Of a DNA stretch of 64,000 nucleotides, positions 1-9,152 are shown piece by piece. Source of the stretch: Weimeria sp002480925 (GTDB lineage: Bacteria; Bacillota; Clostridia; Lachnospirales; Lachnospiraceae). Each line of letters starts with the position of its first letter. The stretch's first letter is position 1. The DNA lies in contig NZ_JBQHVU010000013.1 in NCBI RefSeq assembly GCF_052064335.1, forward strand, positions 11,248 to 75,247. Direction: 5' to 3'. The translations under genes and the position numbers were made by a program. The notes under the pieces are model-generated. The model did no database searches. It saw nothing but the letters and a program-made list of their open reading frames with translations, and had not been told where the DNA came from.

Positions 1-740
1 TCGAAGGAATTATCAGTAGCACTGTCCTCGAATGCCTCACGGCTCTCGGAAAGCTCCTCTCCGTTCGCATCCTTGGCAAGCATATCATCTATATCAGACA
101 GATCGGCATCCTGGGATATGATATCGGACAGATCTGTATCACTTCCGGATTCATCCATAAGGTCTACATCCTTTGCAGATGTATCCGAGATATCAGAAGG
201 AATACTGTCAGAGACGCTTTCTTTGTCATCTGTCTCTTTAGTATCCTGATCCTCCCTGGCATGAGACAGGATACTTTCTCCTGCCTTTTCCTTGGCATTT
301 GAAACTATCGAAGAAATATCGTCCATAAGGTCATCTTTAGGACTTTCCACCTGCTTTTTCTCAGGAACTCCTATCTTAGAAAAATAAGGGCTTACATCCT
401 CTCCATCCGGAAGCGAATCGAAATCCCTTCTATCCTCGGTTTGGTCAGTCCCTTTCTCCTGTTCTTGCTCATCGTCATCAGAATCGAGCATATTTTCAAA
501 TTCAGACAGAAATTCATCCTCTGACAGAGCCTTCCTTAGATTTTTTCTCTTGCTCTTTTTTGGAGCAGCAGAAGAAAGACCGCTTTTTTCGATAAAGCTG
601 TCTTCCGGTCTGATCTCTGCTCTTTCCTTTGCTTTCTTTTCTGCCTCCTGCGAATCCTTCCTGTAGGTCTCGTCCACATCATCTCTTGCTTTAGAGATAG
701 AATCCAGAAGGCTTTCTAAGTGTTCTTCTTCCCTTGACAA
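1..740 (-). CDS. Acidic hypothetical protein, partial (runs off left edge)
   Basis: A single open frame of about 246 codons runs from a TTG at 740 to the window edge with no stop. The TTG start is chosen because a GAGG ribosome site sits 9 bases upstream and no ATG lies near it. The protein is very rich in Asp, Glu and Ser, with Lys-rich patches near residues 60-80, and shows no membrane segment or signal peptide. Repeated short acidic patterns of the type DLSDI occur towards the visible end. It lies 11 bp downstream of cheV, so it is probably cotranscribed with it. I do not recognise the family; it may be an intrinsically disordered adaptor or the N-terminal part of a larger protein. Confidence 0.6.
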   Translation of the reverse strand, partial: MSREEEHLESLLDSISKARDDVDETYRKDSQEAEKKAKERAEIRPEDSFIEKSGLSSAAPKKSKRKNLRKALSEDEFLSEFENMLDSDDDEQEQEKGTDQTEDRRDFDSLPDGEDVSPYFSKIGVPEKKQVESPKDDLMDDISSIVSNAKEKAGESILSHAREDQDTKETDDKESVSDSIPSDISDTSAKDVDLMDESGSDTDLSDIISQDADLSDIDDMLAKDANGEELSESREAFEDSATDNSF

Positions 741-751
741 ACTAAAAAACC

Positions 752-1687
752 TCAGAACTGCTTTGCTTTACGTGCATCCTCATACTTATCCACAAGATCA
801 TCGATAGCATTAACCAGCTTTCCGATCTCAGGCTTGGTAAGCTGTGCATCTGCTCCTACACTCTCTCCCTTTCTTCTGATATCGTCATTTATCAGAGAGG
901 AGAAAATGATAACAGGAATATGCTTCATCTTGTCATCGCTCTTTATAAGCTTGCAGAGCCTGTGTCCGTCCATCTTAGGCATCTCTATATCAGTAACTAT
1001 GCAGTGTACATCATCGAGAAGGGTTCCCTTCTCCTTCATCTCAGTAAGCTTGTCCCAGGCCTCCTGACCGTTATTATTGACATTGAGATTCGTATAGCCT
1101 GACTTCTTCAGACACTCAACTATAAGCTTTGACAGGAGAGGAGAATCCTCTGCTATAAGGATAGGTGAATGTGACCTGTCCCTTCCAGTATTATCCCTGT
1201 CATCTATGTCTGAAACTGTAAGAGCTGTTGCCGGATTGATCTTTGAAACTATCTTCTCGAAATCGAGTATAACTACCAGATGATCATCGAGCTTTATGAC
1301 TCCTGTAGAAACACCTGTAGCCTCTGAGGAAATAGTAGAATCCGGTGTGTTTATATCCTCCCATGAGACTCTGTGGATACCAAGCACCTGGTCTACATGG
1401 AAAGCAGTATTCAGATTATTGAAATTCGTAATAAAGAAGAGGCCCTCATTATCCGGATCATCCGGGTAACCCAGACACTTTCTCAAATTGATCACAGAAA
1501 TGATCGTATCACGCGGCATGAAGATTCCTTCAACAAACGGATGCGAATTAGGCACCGGAGTAACATGCTGGTAATTAAGGATCTCTATGATCTTTGCCAC
1601 ATTGATACCATAATAATTGTCTGCGACCTTGAACTCGAGAATCTCAAGCTCATTTGTTCCTGATTCAAGTAAGATATTTGTATCCAT
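752..1687 (-). CDS. cheV: Chemotaxis coupling protein CheV (CheW + receiver)
   Basis: CheV couples chemoreceptors to CheA and adds a phosphorylatable receiver that supports adaptation. The N-terminal half (about residues 10-160) is a CheW-like domain with the typical pattern EFKVADNYYGINVAKI. The C-terminal third is a receiver with a phospho-acceptor Asp in VTDIEMPKMDG and a conserved Lys in LTKPE. The frame stays open upstream to 1723, but the start is placed at 1687 because a strong GGGAGG site lies 8 bases before that ATG and because the longer version would run into the upstream lipoprotein gene. The length of 311 residues is normal for CheV. No other chemotaxis gene is in the window. Confidence 0.93.
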   Translation of the reverse strand: MDTNILLESGTNELEILEFKVADNYYGINVAKIIEILNYQHVTPVPNSHPFVEGIFMPRDTIISVINLRKCLGYPDDPDNEGLFFITNFNNLNTAFHVDQVLGIHRVSWEDINTPDSTISSEATGVSTGVIKLDDHLVVILDFEKIVSKINPATALTVSDIDDRDNTGRDRSHSPILIAEDSPLLSKLIVECLKKSGYTNLNVNNNGQEAWDKLTEMKEKGTLLDDVHCIVTDIEMPKMDGHRLCKLIKSDDKMKHIPVIIFSSLINDDIRRKGESVGADAQLTKPEIGKLVNAIDDLVDKYEDARKAKQF

Positions 1688-1719
1688 CAGATCTAACCTC
1701 CCTGCATGATCTCTTGATT

Positions 1720-2421
1720 TCACTTATCTATGGTTACTGTCTCATTGCCCTTCTTAACTGAAAATGAGACCTTTTTAGGATCCTTTATGCTTCCTTTGGG
1801 GAACTGGAAAAGAAGGATCATATTTCTCCTTTTCCCTGCAGCAAACTTTCCCTGAAAGGTCGTAAGGTCATTCATAAGAAGGGTCATATCCGAGTTCACC
1901 GACTGATCCTTATAGCTAGCTGTAAAGATGATATTCTGCGAAGGCATATCGATATTTATGCTCTTCTTTGTAGTATTGACAGCCTTTATACGGACAAAAA
2001 GAAGCTCCTTGCCGGAATCCGCTTTCAGACTGTAAACATCACCCTGACTATATCCGCCCGTCACTCTGGCATCGCGGTAATCAAACCTCATACCGCCTAT
2101 TCCTATGGCCTCTGTAAACGAAGCTTTCTTCACTTCATTGGATGATGCAGTTTCTGAAGAGGACTGGCTTTCTGTATTCTCTGACAAGTCAGGCTTATCT
2201 TCAGAGGAATCCGTGTCATCCTTCTTACCGGTCTCCTCCTTCTTAGGAAGACTAATAAGACCGGTATCATTATTTGCGTTATGCTTTGCAACAACCTGGG
2301 CACAGTAGCTTATGAATCGGCTCTGATCATCGTCAGAAAGCCTTGTAAGCTGCATACCGCATCCGCTCAGAGTCACAGCTGCCACGGCAAGAAGAGCGGG
2401 CAGAAAAAGTTTCTTTTCCAT
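1720..2421 (-). CDS. Membrane lipoprotein, function unknown
   Basis: The protein has 233 residues. Residues 1-21 form a lipoprotein signal ending in a lipobox, LSGC, so the mature protein should be diacylglyceryl-modified at Cys21 and anchored outside the membrane. A Ser/Asp/Glu-rich low-complexity linker (about 65-100) precedes a C-terminal beta-rich domain (about 105-230). That domain resembles the DUF4352-like immunoglobulin fold of telokin-type lipoproteins, with the pattern FVRIKAVNTTKKSINI. The family assignment is tentative. It lies 32 bp upstream of cheV and 77 bp downstream of the sensor kinase gene, all on one strand, so it may be the distal part of an envelope-signalling transcript. 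Confidence 0.75.
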   Translation of the reverse strand: MEKKLFLPALLAVAAVTLSGCGMQLTRLSDDDQSRFISYCAQVVAKHNANNDTGLISLPKKEETGKKDDTDSSEDKPDLSENTESQSSSETASSNEVKKASFTEAIGIGGMRFDYRDARVTGGYSQGDVYSLKADSGKELLFVRIKAVNTTKKSINIDMPSQNIIFTASYKDQSVNSDMTLLMNDLTTFQGKFAAGKRRNMILLFQFPKGSIKDPKKVSFSVKKGNETVTIDK

Positions 2422-2498
2422 TCAGATAAACGCCTCTAATAAATCATCTTTCTTCTTTTATATAGTATCATTATCAAGTGTAAATTTCAAACTATTTT

Positions 2499-4001
2499 TC
2501 ACTTATCAAGGTCGAAATAAAACTCTACACCATTCTGATGGTTTACAACACCGCATTCCTTGCCAAGGTCATCGACTATTGCCTTTACCACAGACAATCC
2601 TATACCGCTTCCGCCGTATTCCCTGGTCCTGGCCTTATCGACCTTATAGAACTTCTCCCAGAGATGTGGTATCGCCTCCTCAGGAATAGGGGCTCCCGAA
2701 TTGAATACGCTTATCCTGTAATCCTTCTCCCGTTCAGTTATCTTTACCTCTATCTTTTTTTCATTTTCGCAGTAATGAATAGCGTTGGAAAAATAGTTGG
2801 TTATCACCTGCTCGGTAAAGAAGGGATCTGACCATACATAGGCGCTACCATTATGGATAAAGGATACACTGATCCCCTCCCGATCTGTAAGAATGCTGTT
2901 AGATCTGATCACACCTGAGATCACCTCTGTGACATCGAACCTTTCCAGGTTCATTATCTGTTCTCCGTATTCCAGATGGCTCAGATCGAGAAGCTCCTTT
3001 ACTATATGATTCATCTTGTTCGCTTCATCTATTATCACATTGCAGTAGAATCTCCTGTCCTCCTCATCATCGGAAGCCACCGCATCGTTAAGGCCCTCTG
3101 CATAGCCTATGATAAGCGCAAGCGGAGTCTTCAGCTCATGAGAAACGCTTGAGGAAAACTCCCTTCTCATTTTCTCATTTTCCTCTCTGGCCTTTAGGTC
3201 CTGGAGCAGATCGGCATTGGCCTGCTTGAGCTTAAGTATAGTACCCTCAAGAGTCTTAGAAAGCTCATTCATACAGTCTCCAAGCTCATCTATCTCATTT
3301 GGCTTCTTCTCCGGCTCATACTTGGCGTTGAAGTCAAGAGATGCCATCTGGCTTGCTATCCTTGTAAGCCTCCTGACCGGATCTGTGATTCGGCGGCTGA
3401 AGAAAAGGGATGCTATTATGGCAAGACCTATCGAAATAAGTCCGGCAAGAAGCAGGACCCTGCTTGCAAAAATAGCCGATGTACGGATGGAGCCAAGCCC
3501 TGACCTTATCATTATAAGGTTACTGTCAGGCAAAGTGCCCCAGAGGACAAGAAACTCAGACTCCACCTCGGGGTTTTTAAGCCGGAGTATGGAATAATCA
3601 GGTCCTGTACGTATTATTTCCCTGTTGTCCTTATCCCTTGACAGCATGGCGCTGTAGAGCTGGGCCATCATCAGTCTGTTGGAGCCCTGGGATGACATCA
3701 CAACCTCTCCTGACGGAGACACTATCATGACCTGGAGGTTATTATTGGCACACAGGGTCTCGAAATAATCCCTGTATTTATCATCATAAAGGGCATTCCT
3801 TGAAACCTTCTGCGACAGGGTCCTGAATGCATCTGCTAAAACATTCTCTCTCCTGCCCACAGAAAGCCCCAGTGTAAAGACTGAATTAAGGATAAAGCTT
3901 ATAAGTATAGCACCCAGTGCTACTATCACCATGTAGGTGCAGATCTGGGTGCTAAGTGAGTATTTTACTTTTTTATTTTCTTCGCTGCGTAACTGTGACA
4001 T
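2499..4001 (-). CDS. Membrane sensor histidine kinase
   Basis: This is a sensor kinase of 500 residues in the VanS/PhoR/BaeS style. It has a first membrane segment (about 21-44), an extracellular sensing region (about 45-178), a second membrane segment (about 180-202) and a HAMP linker (about 203-255). The dimerisation domain carries the phosphorylated His288 in SHELKTP, and the ATPase domain has N (NYFSNAIHY), G1 and G2 (GGSGIGLSVVK) boxes. Its start overlaps the 3' end of the upstream L,D-transpeptidase gene by 37 bp, which suggests translational coupling. The response regulator lies on the other side of that gene. The partners are inferred from position. The signal is unknown, but the context points to cell-wall status. 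Confidence 0.93.
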   Translation of the reverse strand: MSQLRSEENKKVKYSLSTQICTYMVIVALGAILISFILNSVFTLGLSVGRRENVLADAFRTLSQKVSRNALYDDKYRDYFETLCANNNLQVMIVSPSGEVVMSSQGSNRLMMAQLYSAMLSRDKDNREIIRTGPDYSILRLKNPEVESEFLVLWGTLPDSNLIMIRSGLGSIRTSAIFASRVLLLAGLISIGLAIIASLFFSRRITDPVRRLTRIASQMASLDFNAKYEPEKKPNEIDELGDCMNELSKTLEGTILKLKQANADLLQDLKAREENEKMRREFSSSVSHELKTPLALIIGYAEGLNDAVASDDEEDRRFYCNVIIDEANKMNHIVKELLDLSHLEYGEQIMNLERFDVTEVISGVIRSNSILTDREGISVSFIHNGSAYVWSDPFFTEQVITNYFSNAIHYCENEKKIEVKITEREKDYRISVFNSGAPIPEEAIPHLWEKFYKVDKARTREYGGSGIGLSVVKAIVDDLGKECGVVNHQNGVEFYFDLDK

Positions 4002-5143
4002 TTATGCTTCTTACAGAGCTTCTGGGCAGTAGGATCGGTCGGATCCCAGGTATGCCATGCCGGAAGCTTTCCGATTACTGGTTTCTTGAAGGGCTCATAT
4101 CCTGTCTTGCTATGGATAACTACAGTAGTACCAACCTTACAGTTATCGTAGATCCACTTGGCTGAGGCTGCCGTAAGCCTTACACAGCCATGTGAACAGG
4201 TAGTGCCCAGATTATTGTAGGCTCTTACCGAGATAGTGGAATTGCTGTTTGGCTTGCTCGAAAAGATAGAGTGGAAATAGATTCCATTATTAGTGATCCT
4301 TGTGCACCACTGTCCCCAGCATGGTCCCATAAGCTCATGCCACCTGAACTTAGCCAGAGTCTTGTGGGTTCCAAGAGGAGTCGCATTCCCCGGAGAGCAG
4401 ATAAAGGACTTCACAGGTATAAGTTCCTTTCCTGCTACAGCGTAGGCCGTCACATAATCCTTTGCCTTATTGACATAGAGGACATAGCTGTCTGCCTTTA
4501 TTTTTACATGCTTTTCCGGATCGGTCACAAGCTCTCCGTTGCCGTATCTGTAAAGTATAAGAGTCTTGCCGTACACAGGTGAATTCTTGTCTGTAACCTT
4601 ATAGATATCCTTATGTATGCTTACCCTTACCTTGACTTGCGGGCAATACTTACCATAATGATTCCTGCCCTTTGAATCCTTATAGAAGGCCCTGGCCCTG
4701 TAGGAATAGCTTTTGTTGAATGATACCCTGGTATCCTCAAGGAAACCGCTTTTTTTCCTGATAACGGCCTTTATGACCCATTTGCCGGTACTTTTCTTTT
4801 TCTTGTAGACTATAATGCCTGAAATACTGCCCTTGCCCTTTGAAGAAAGAGAAAGCAGCACAGACTTTCTTGAAGGCATTACGGACTTTATCTTAACGTC
4901 TTTAACATGGATCTTCTTGTGGTGGACAACTATTGCAGAGCCTGTATCCGCCTTAGAGCCTATTGCAGAACCGGTATCTGCTATAGCGCTTCCCGAGGCT
5001 GCTATGGCGCTTTTTGAGTCTGCAGCCGCTCTTGCATTCTTTCTTTCAGCGGCCGAAGCGTTCGTATTAATAAACGACGATCCAGTAAGAATCATCGTAG
5101 AGGCAAGTGCTGCCGACAATACTTTCCTTATAAATAATCTCAT
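3965..5143 (-). CDS. Secreted L,D-transpeptidase (YkuD domain)
   Basis: This enzyme should cross-link peptidoglycan stem peptides through a catalytic cysteine outside the membrane. The 392-residue protein has a signal peptide (about 1-32). A low-complexity stretch with repeated TGSAI units (about 50-71) precedes a fibronectin-like beta domain (about 80-175). The YkuD catalytic domain (about 190-350) ends in the signature SHGCVRL with nucleophile Cys320, preceded by conserved His in IYFHS. A Lys/His-rich tail follows. The gene sits between the response regulator (3 bp gap) and the sensor kinase (37 bp overlap), so the three are almost certainly one transcriptional unit linking a two-component system to wall cross-linking. 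Confidence 0.92.
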   Translation of the reverse strand: MRLFIRKVLSAALASTMILTGSSFINTNASAAERKNARAAADSKSAIAASGSAIADTGSAIGSKADTGSAIVVHHKKIHVKDVKIKSVMPSRKSVLLSLSSKGKGSISGIIVYKKKKSTGKWVIKAVIRKKSGFLEDTRVSFNKSYSYRARAFYKDSKGRNHYGKYCPQVKVRVSIHKDIYKVTDKNSPVYGKTLILYRYGNGELVTDPEKHVKIKADSYVLYVNKAKDYVTAYAVAGKELIPVKSFICSPGNATPLGTHKTLAKFRWHELMGPCWGQWCTRITNNGIYFHSIFSSKPNSNSTISVRAYNNLGTTCSHGCVRLTAASAKWIYDNCKVGTTVVIHSKTGYEPFKKPVIGKLPAWHTWDPTDPTAQKLCKKHKCHSYAAKKIKK

Positions 5144-5146
5144 CTG

Positions 5147-5839
5147 TTACTCCTCTGCTTCAAACTTATATCCCATTCCCCAGATAGTATGAATGTAGCT
5201 TCCACATTCACCAAGCTTGCTCCTTAACTTTTTGACATGGGTATCGATTGTCCTCGCGTCTCCGAAATAGTCATAATCCCAGACACTGTTAAGTATCTTC
5301 TCTCTCGAAAGTGCTATGCCCTTATTCCTGATGAAATAGGCAAGCAGCTCAAATTCCTTGACTGACAGGACGACCTTCTTTCCGTTTGCCGTAACAGTAT
5401 GGGCGTTCTCATCAAGGACTATGCCTCCGGCCACCAGTGGCTTCGAGCCTGTGTCCCTGCTCCTCTCACCTGTATCGCGATTGATTAGAGCCTTTACCCT
5501 TGCTACAAGGACCTTTGGAGAAAAGGGCTTGCTGACAAACTCATCCGCTCCAGCTGTAAATCCCTCCAGAGCATCCTCCTCCTCGGACTTGGCTGTAAGC
5601 ACTATAACCGGAACCTGGGATGATTCCCTAATCTTTTTAAGGGCTCCGTATCCATCGAGCTTTGGCATCATAACATCAAGTATGATAAGTGAAATATCCG
5701 GATTCAGCTCAAACTGCGCAAGAGCCTCCATACCGTCTGCTGCTTCAAGGACCTCAAAACCATCACGTTTCAGGTAATCCTTTATCAGCTTCCTCATCCT
5801 TGATTCATCGTCTGCTATAAGTATCTTATTCGCTGCCAT
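5147..5839 (-). CDS. OmpR/PhoB-family response regulator
   Basis: This is a DNA-binding response regulator of 230 residues. The receiver (about 1-118) has the acidic pair in ADDESR, the phospho-acceptor Asp in IILDVMMPKLDG, and the Thr and Lys switch residues in VLTAK and VSKPF. A winged-helix domain (about 135-228) contains the usual LLAYFIRNKG and DTHVKKLRSKLG patterns. The frame is open to 5950, but the start at 5839 has AAGGAGGG seven bases upstream and overlaps the preceding gene by only 14 bp. Its partner is inferred to be the kinase at 2499-4001, with the L,D-transpeptidase gene between them. Confidence 0.94.
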   Translation of the reverse strand: MAANKILIADDESRMRKLIKDYLKRDGFEVLEAADGMEALAQFELNPDISLIILDVMMPKLDGYGALKKIRESSQVPVIVLTAKSEEEDALEGFTAGADEFVSKPFSPKVLVARVKALINRDTGERSRDTGSKPLVAGGIVLDENAHTVTANGKKVVLSVKEFELLAYFIRNKGIALSREKILNSVWDYDYFGDARTIDTHVKKLRSKLGECGSYIHTIWGMGYKFEAEE

Positions 5840-6410
5840 TCTCTGTTCCCTCCTTAGAATCTTTAGCGCCATCTTCCTTTTCCATAAGCTCCTCTTCCCT
5901 CTTTCTGACCTGCTCCTCTCTTTTGGTAAGACTCTCGTCCCATCTTGCATAGTGGTCTACAAGCTTCTGCTTGTAATTCAGGATATCAGGACTGTCCCTT
6001 GTCGCTGTAAGCACAAACATAAAAACAAGGCAGGCCAGAAGAGCGATCGTAACTGTAATAAGAGTAAAGAACCTTCTCTTCCAGACCGGCTCCATTTGCT
6101 CTATATTCGCCTTTACCACCTCCGAGGAATCATATACCGGAATCGGAGGTATCTCTGAATTATCTACAGAATCATCTGCGATAAGCTTCTGCTGGACATA
6201 TTTCAGAAAAGAATATCCCTCTGCTGTATCGAATACATCCTTATCTATAAGTCCCTTATATGCGATCAGAAGATGGGGACCATCCAACTTCGCCAGCTCA
6301 CCCTTCAGATATGAAACGGCGTTCATCTCTTTTCTGGCCTTCTCGGAAATGACTTCATTTGAAAAGATAAAACCTGCAGCCTTAAGCTTTTCCTTATCCT
6401 CTGACATCAT
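5826..6410 (-). CDS. Single-pass membrane protein with acidic coiled-coil tail, unknown
   Basis: The protein has 194 residues and no family I recognise. About 115 soluble N-terminal residues precede one hydrophobic segment (about 118-138). A charged, heptad-like tail rich in Glu, Lys and Arg (about 150-194) is probably a coiled coil. A GGAG site precedes two tandem ATG codons; the second (6407) has the better spacing. Its stop overlaps the response regulator start by 14 bp, so it is the first gene of the regulator, transpeptidase and kinase unit and may be an accessory sensor or scaffold. That role is inferred from position only. Confidence 0.65.
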   Translation of the reverse strand: MMSEDKEKLKAAGFIFSNEVISEKARKEMNAVSYLKGELAKLDGPHLLIAYKGLIDKDVFDTAEGYSFLKYVQQKLIADDSVDNSEIPPIPVYDSSEVVKANIEQMEPVWKRRFFTLITVTIALLACLVFMFVLTATRDSPDILNYKQKLVDHYARWDESLTKREEQVRKREEELMEKEDGAKDSKEGTENGSE

Positions 6411-6475
6411 CCTTCTCCTTCATTATACATCAGAAACTATCATATCAATTCCTGTGTCTTTTTACAAGGCTTATT

Positions 6476-6528
6476 CAAAAAAGAACAGGCTCTTTCCCTT
6501 AAGCTGTGAAAGGAAAGAAGCCTGTTTT
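6476..6528 (-). terminator. Terminator of the decarboxylase operon
   Basis: An AACAGGCT / AGCCTGTT stem, extended by TTTCC / GGAAA with a small internal loop, is followed on the minus strand by a run of T. It lies just past the oadA stop and before the next minus-strand transcription unit. Confidence 0.75.
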
Positions 6529-6559
6529 AAATAAATGTTATAGAAATCCTTCTGAACGA

Positions 6560-7969
6560 TTACAGAGGATATGCCTTGTTTTTCTTGTCAGCCTTTGCAG
6601 GATCAACCTTGGTCTGCTGAGCCTCACGATACTTGAAGTACTCTGTAGCAACCTGAGGGAAAAGAGCATATGTAAGAACATCCTCATCCTGCTGCTTGTA
6701 CTCAGACATCTCATTCTCGATATCCTTAAGCTGCGGCTTTAAAAGATCAGCCGGTCTGCAGGTGATAGTATCCTTAGCCTCATCTCCAAGGCACTTCTTA
6801 ACGACGTCAGGGTTGAACGGCTCCTCGGTCTTTCCATACTTGCCAAGCAGAAGATCCTTGGACTGCTGTGTTACAACCTTGTATCTTTCACCCATAAGCA
6901 CATTGAAAACGGCCTGAGTTCCGACAATCTGTGAGGAAGGAGTAACAAGAGGCGGATCTCCGAAATCCTTTCTTACTCTTGGTACCTCCTCGAGAACCTC
7001 CTGAAGCTTGTCCTCCTTATGCTGGTCTTTGAGCTGGCCGATAAGGTTTGAAAGCATTCCGCCAGGCACCTGATACATAAGAGTCTTTATGTTGACTCCG
7101 AGCACCTTGGTACTTAAGCGTCCGTTGTCAAGATACTTCTGTCTTATTGGTGCAAAATAATCTGAGATCTGTGAAAGAAGATTCAGATCAAGACCTGTAT
7201 CATAGTCAGTGTCCTTGAAGGCCTCTACCATAACCTCTGTTGCCGGCTGTGATGTGCCAAGTGCAAATGGAGAAATGGCTGTATCGATTATATCACAGCC
7301 TGCCTCAACTGCCTTCATGCAGGTCATTGAGGCTACTCCTGAGGTATAGTGGTTATGAAGCTCGATTGGGATCGAAACTGCCTTCTTTAAAGCAGGGATA
7401 AGCTCCTCGGCCTGCTTTGGAACTAAAAGTCCTGACATATCCTTGATGCAGATAGAGTCAGCTCCGAGGTTCTCTGCCTCCTTGGCCTTCTTTACCCAGT
7501 AATCAGTCGTATATGGTTCACCAAGAGTAAAGGAAAGGGCGATCTGGGCATGTCCTCCCTCCTTCTTTGCAGCCTTTACAGCTGTCTCGAGGTTTCTCAT
7601 ATCATTTAAGCAGTCAAAGATACGGATGATATCAATTCCGTTTGCTATAGACTTCTGAACGAAATACTCTACGACATCATCAGCGTACGGCTTATAGCCC
7701 AGGATATTCTGTCCACGGAAAAGCATCTGAAGCTTTGTGTTCTTGAATCCTGCCCTGAGCTTTCTGAGACGCTCCCATGGATCCTCATGGAGGAAACGGA
7801 GGCAGGCATCAAATGTAGCTCCGCCCCAGCACTCTACTGCATTGTATCCGACCTTGTCCATTACAGGAACTATCGGAAGCATCTCCTCGGTTGTCATTCT
7901 TGTAGCGATAAGAGACTGATGCGCATCACGAAGCACGGTCTCTGTTATCTTTAATGGTTTCTTTGCCAT
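6560..7969 (-). CDS. oadA: Oxaloacetate decarboxylase / pyruvate carboxyltransferase alpha subunit
   Basis: This is the carboxyltransferase subunit, which moves CO2 from oxaloacetate to carrier-bound biotin for the sodium pump. The protein has 469 residues in a TIM barrel of the HMGL-like type. It shows the opening RDAHQSLIATRM, the substrate and metal region GATFDACLRFL, the barrel motif RGQNILGY and metal-binding His residues in ELHNHYTSG. It lacks the C-terminal biotin domain of classic OadA; that function is supplied by the separate 120-residue carrier in the same operon. It is the last gene of the operon, 15 bp after oadB and just before the terminator. A pyruvate carboxylase PycB role is the alternative. 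Confidence 0.93.
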   Translation of the reverse strand: MAKKPLKITETVLRDAHQSLIATRMTTEEMLPIVPVMDKVGYNAVECWGGATFDACLRFLHEDPWERLRKLRAGFKNTKLQMLFRGQNILGYKPYADDVVEYFVQKSIANGIDIIRIFDCLNDMRNLETAVKAAKKEGGHAQIALSFTLGEPYTTDYWVKKAKEAENLGADSICIKDMSGLLVPKQAEELIPALKKAVSIPIELHNHYTSGVASMTCMKAVEAGCDIIDTAISPFALGTSQPATEVMVEAFKDTDYDTGLDLNLLSQISDYFAPIRQKYLDNGRLSTKVLGVNIKTLMYQVPGGMLSNLIGQLKDQHKEDKLQEVLEEVPRVRKDFGDPPLVTPSSQIVGTQAVFNVLMGERYKVVTQQSKDLLLGKYGKTEEPFNPDVVKKCLGDEAKDTITCRPADLLKPQLKDIENEMSEYKQQDEDVLTYALFPQVATEYFKYREAQQTKVDPAKADKKNKAYPL

Positions 7970-7984
7970 GATCTAATTTCCTCC

Positions 7985-9133
7985 TTATACGCCAAAGATG
8001 GCCATGAACACACCTGCGGCAACTGCTGTTCCGATAACTCCTGCTACGTTAGGTCCCATAGCATGCATCAGAAGGAAGTTGGTAGGATCTGCCTCTGCAC
8101 CGACCTTCTGTGATACACGGGCCGACATAGGAACCGCGGACACTCCGGCCGATCCGATAAGAGGATTGATCCTGCCGTGTGTGGCCTTGCACATGATCTT
8201 ACCAACCACAATACCTGAAGCAGTAGCTACTGCGAAGGCTACAAGTCCTAAAACCACGATCTTAAGGGTTGAAGCATTAAGGAATGCCTCAGCTGAGGTA
8301 GATGCACCTACTGATGTACCCAGAAGGATGACTACTATATACATAAGGGCGTTGCTGGCTGTCTCTGTAAGCTGTCTTACAACTCCGCACTCCTTGAAGA
8401 GATTTCCAAGCATCAGCATTCCGACAAGCGGAGCTGTTGTAGGAAGGATAAGACATACTATAACGGTAACAACTATAGGGAAGAGAATCTTCTCAAGCTT
8501 ACTTACCGGACGCAGAGTCTTCATATGGATCTTTCTCTCTTCCTCTGTCGTAAGAGCCTTCATTATAGGAGGCTGTATGATAGGCACGAGAGACATATAC
8601 GAATATGCTGCTACTGCTATAGGTCCCATCAGAGCTGACTGTCCGAGCTTTCCTGCAAGGAAGATAGATGTAGGGCCATCTGCTCCTCCGATAATAGCTA
8701 TAGCTGCTGCTGCCTTATCGGAGAATCCGAACAGGATGGCAAGAAGATATGCCATATAGATACCGAACTGTGCTGCAGCTCCTAAAAGGAATGAAATAGG
8801 GTTTGCGATCAGCGGAGAGAAGTCCGTCATCGCTCCGACTCCCATGAAGATAAGTGATGGAAGGATCGACCACTCATCGAGCTGGAAGAAATACCAGAGC
8901 AATCCACCGGTGCCGTTGCTGGTCTCCTGCGGACTTGCAATGATATCAGGATAAATATTTACCAGAAGCATTCCGAATGCGATAGGCACCAGAAGCAGAG
9001 GCTCGAAACCCTTTGCGATAGCCAGATAAAGGAATACACAGGCCACCAGTATCATTATGAAGTTTCCTACAGTAAGATTCGCAAATGCAGTCTGATGGAA
9101 AAGATTGCCCATCGTCTGTGCAATATAACTCAT
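7985..9133 (-). CDS. oadB: Sodium-translocating decarboxylase beta subunit
   Basis: This integral membrane subunit decarboxylates carboxybiotin and uses the energy to export sodium ions. It has 382 residues and about ten hydrophobic segments, with the family signature GGADGPTSIF and the acidic sodium/proton site region (MTDFSPLIANP). The length is somewhat shorter than the Klebsiella protein (about 430) but normal for Firmicute homologues. It lies between the biotin carrier (19 bp) and oadA (15 bp), which supports one membrane complex. Confidence 0.94.
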   Translation of the reverse strand: MSYIAQTMGNLFHQTAFANLTVGNFIMILVACVFLYLAIAKGFEPLLLVPIAFGMLLVNIYPDIIASPQETSNGTGGLLWYFFQLDEWSILPSLIFMGVGAMTDFSPLIANPISFLLGAAAQFGIYMAYLLAILFGFSDKAAAAIAIIGGADGPTSIFLAGKLGQSALMGPIAVAAYSYMSLVPIIQPPIMKALTTEEERKIHMKTLRPVSKLEKILFPIVVTVIVCLILPTTAPLVGMLMLGNLFKECGVVRQLTETASNALMYIVVILLGTSVGASTSAEAFLNASTLKIVVLGLVAFAVATASGIVVGKIMCKATHGRINPLIGSAGVSAVPMSARVSQKVGAEADPTNFLLMHAMGPNVAGVIGTAVAAGVFMAIFGV

Positions 9134-9152
9134 TTATGAATCCTCCTTAGAA

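Noticed and set aside
1688..1723. N-terminal extension of cheV
   Set aside because: The internal ATG at 1687 has a strong ribosome site, and the longer form overlaps the lipoprotein gene.
7998..8759. A 253-residue plus-strand frame opposite oadB
   Set aside because: Low-complexity Ala/Thr/Ile translation typical of the reverse of a membrane protein gene; no ribosome site.
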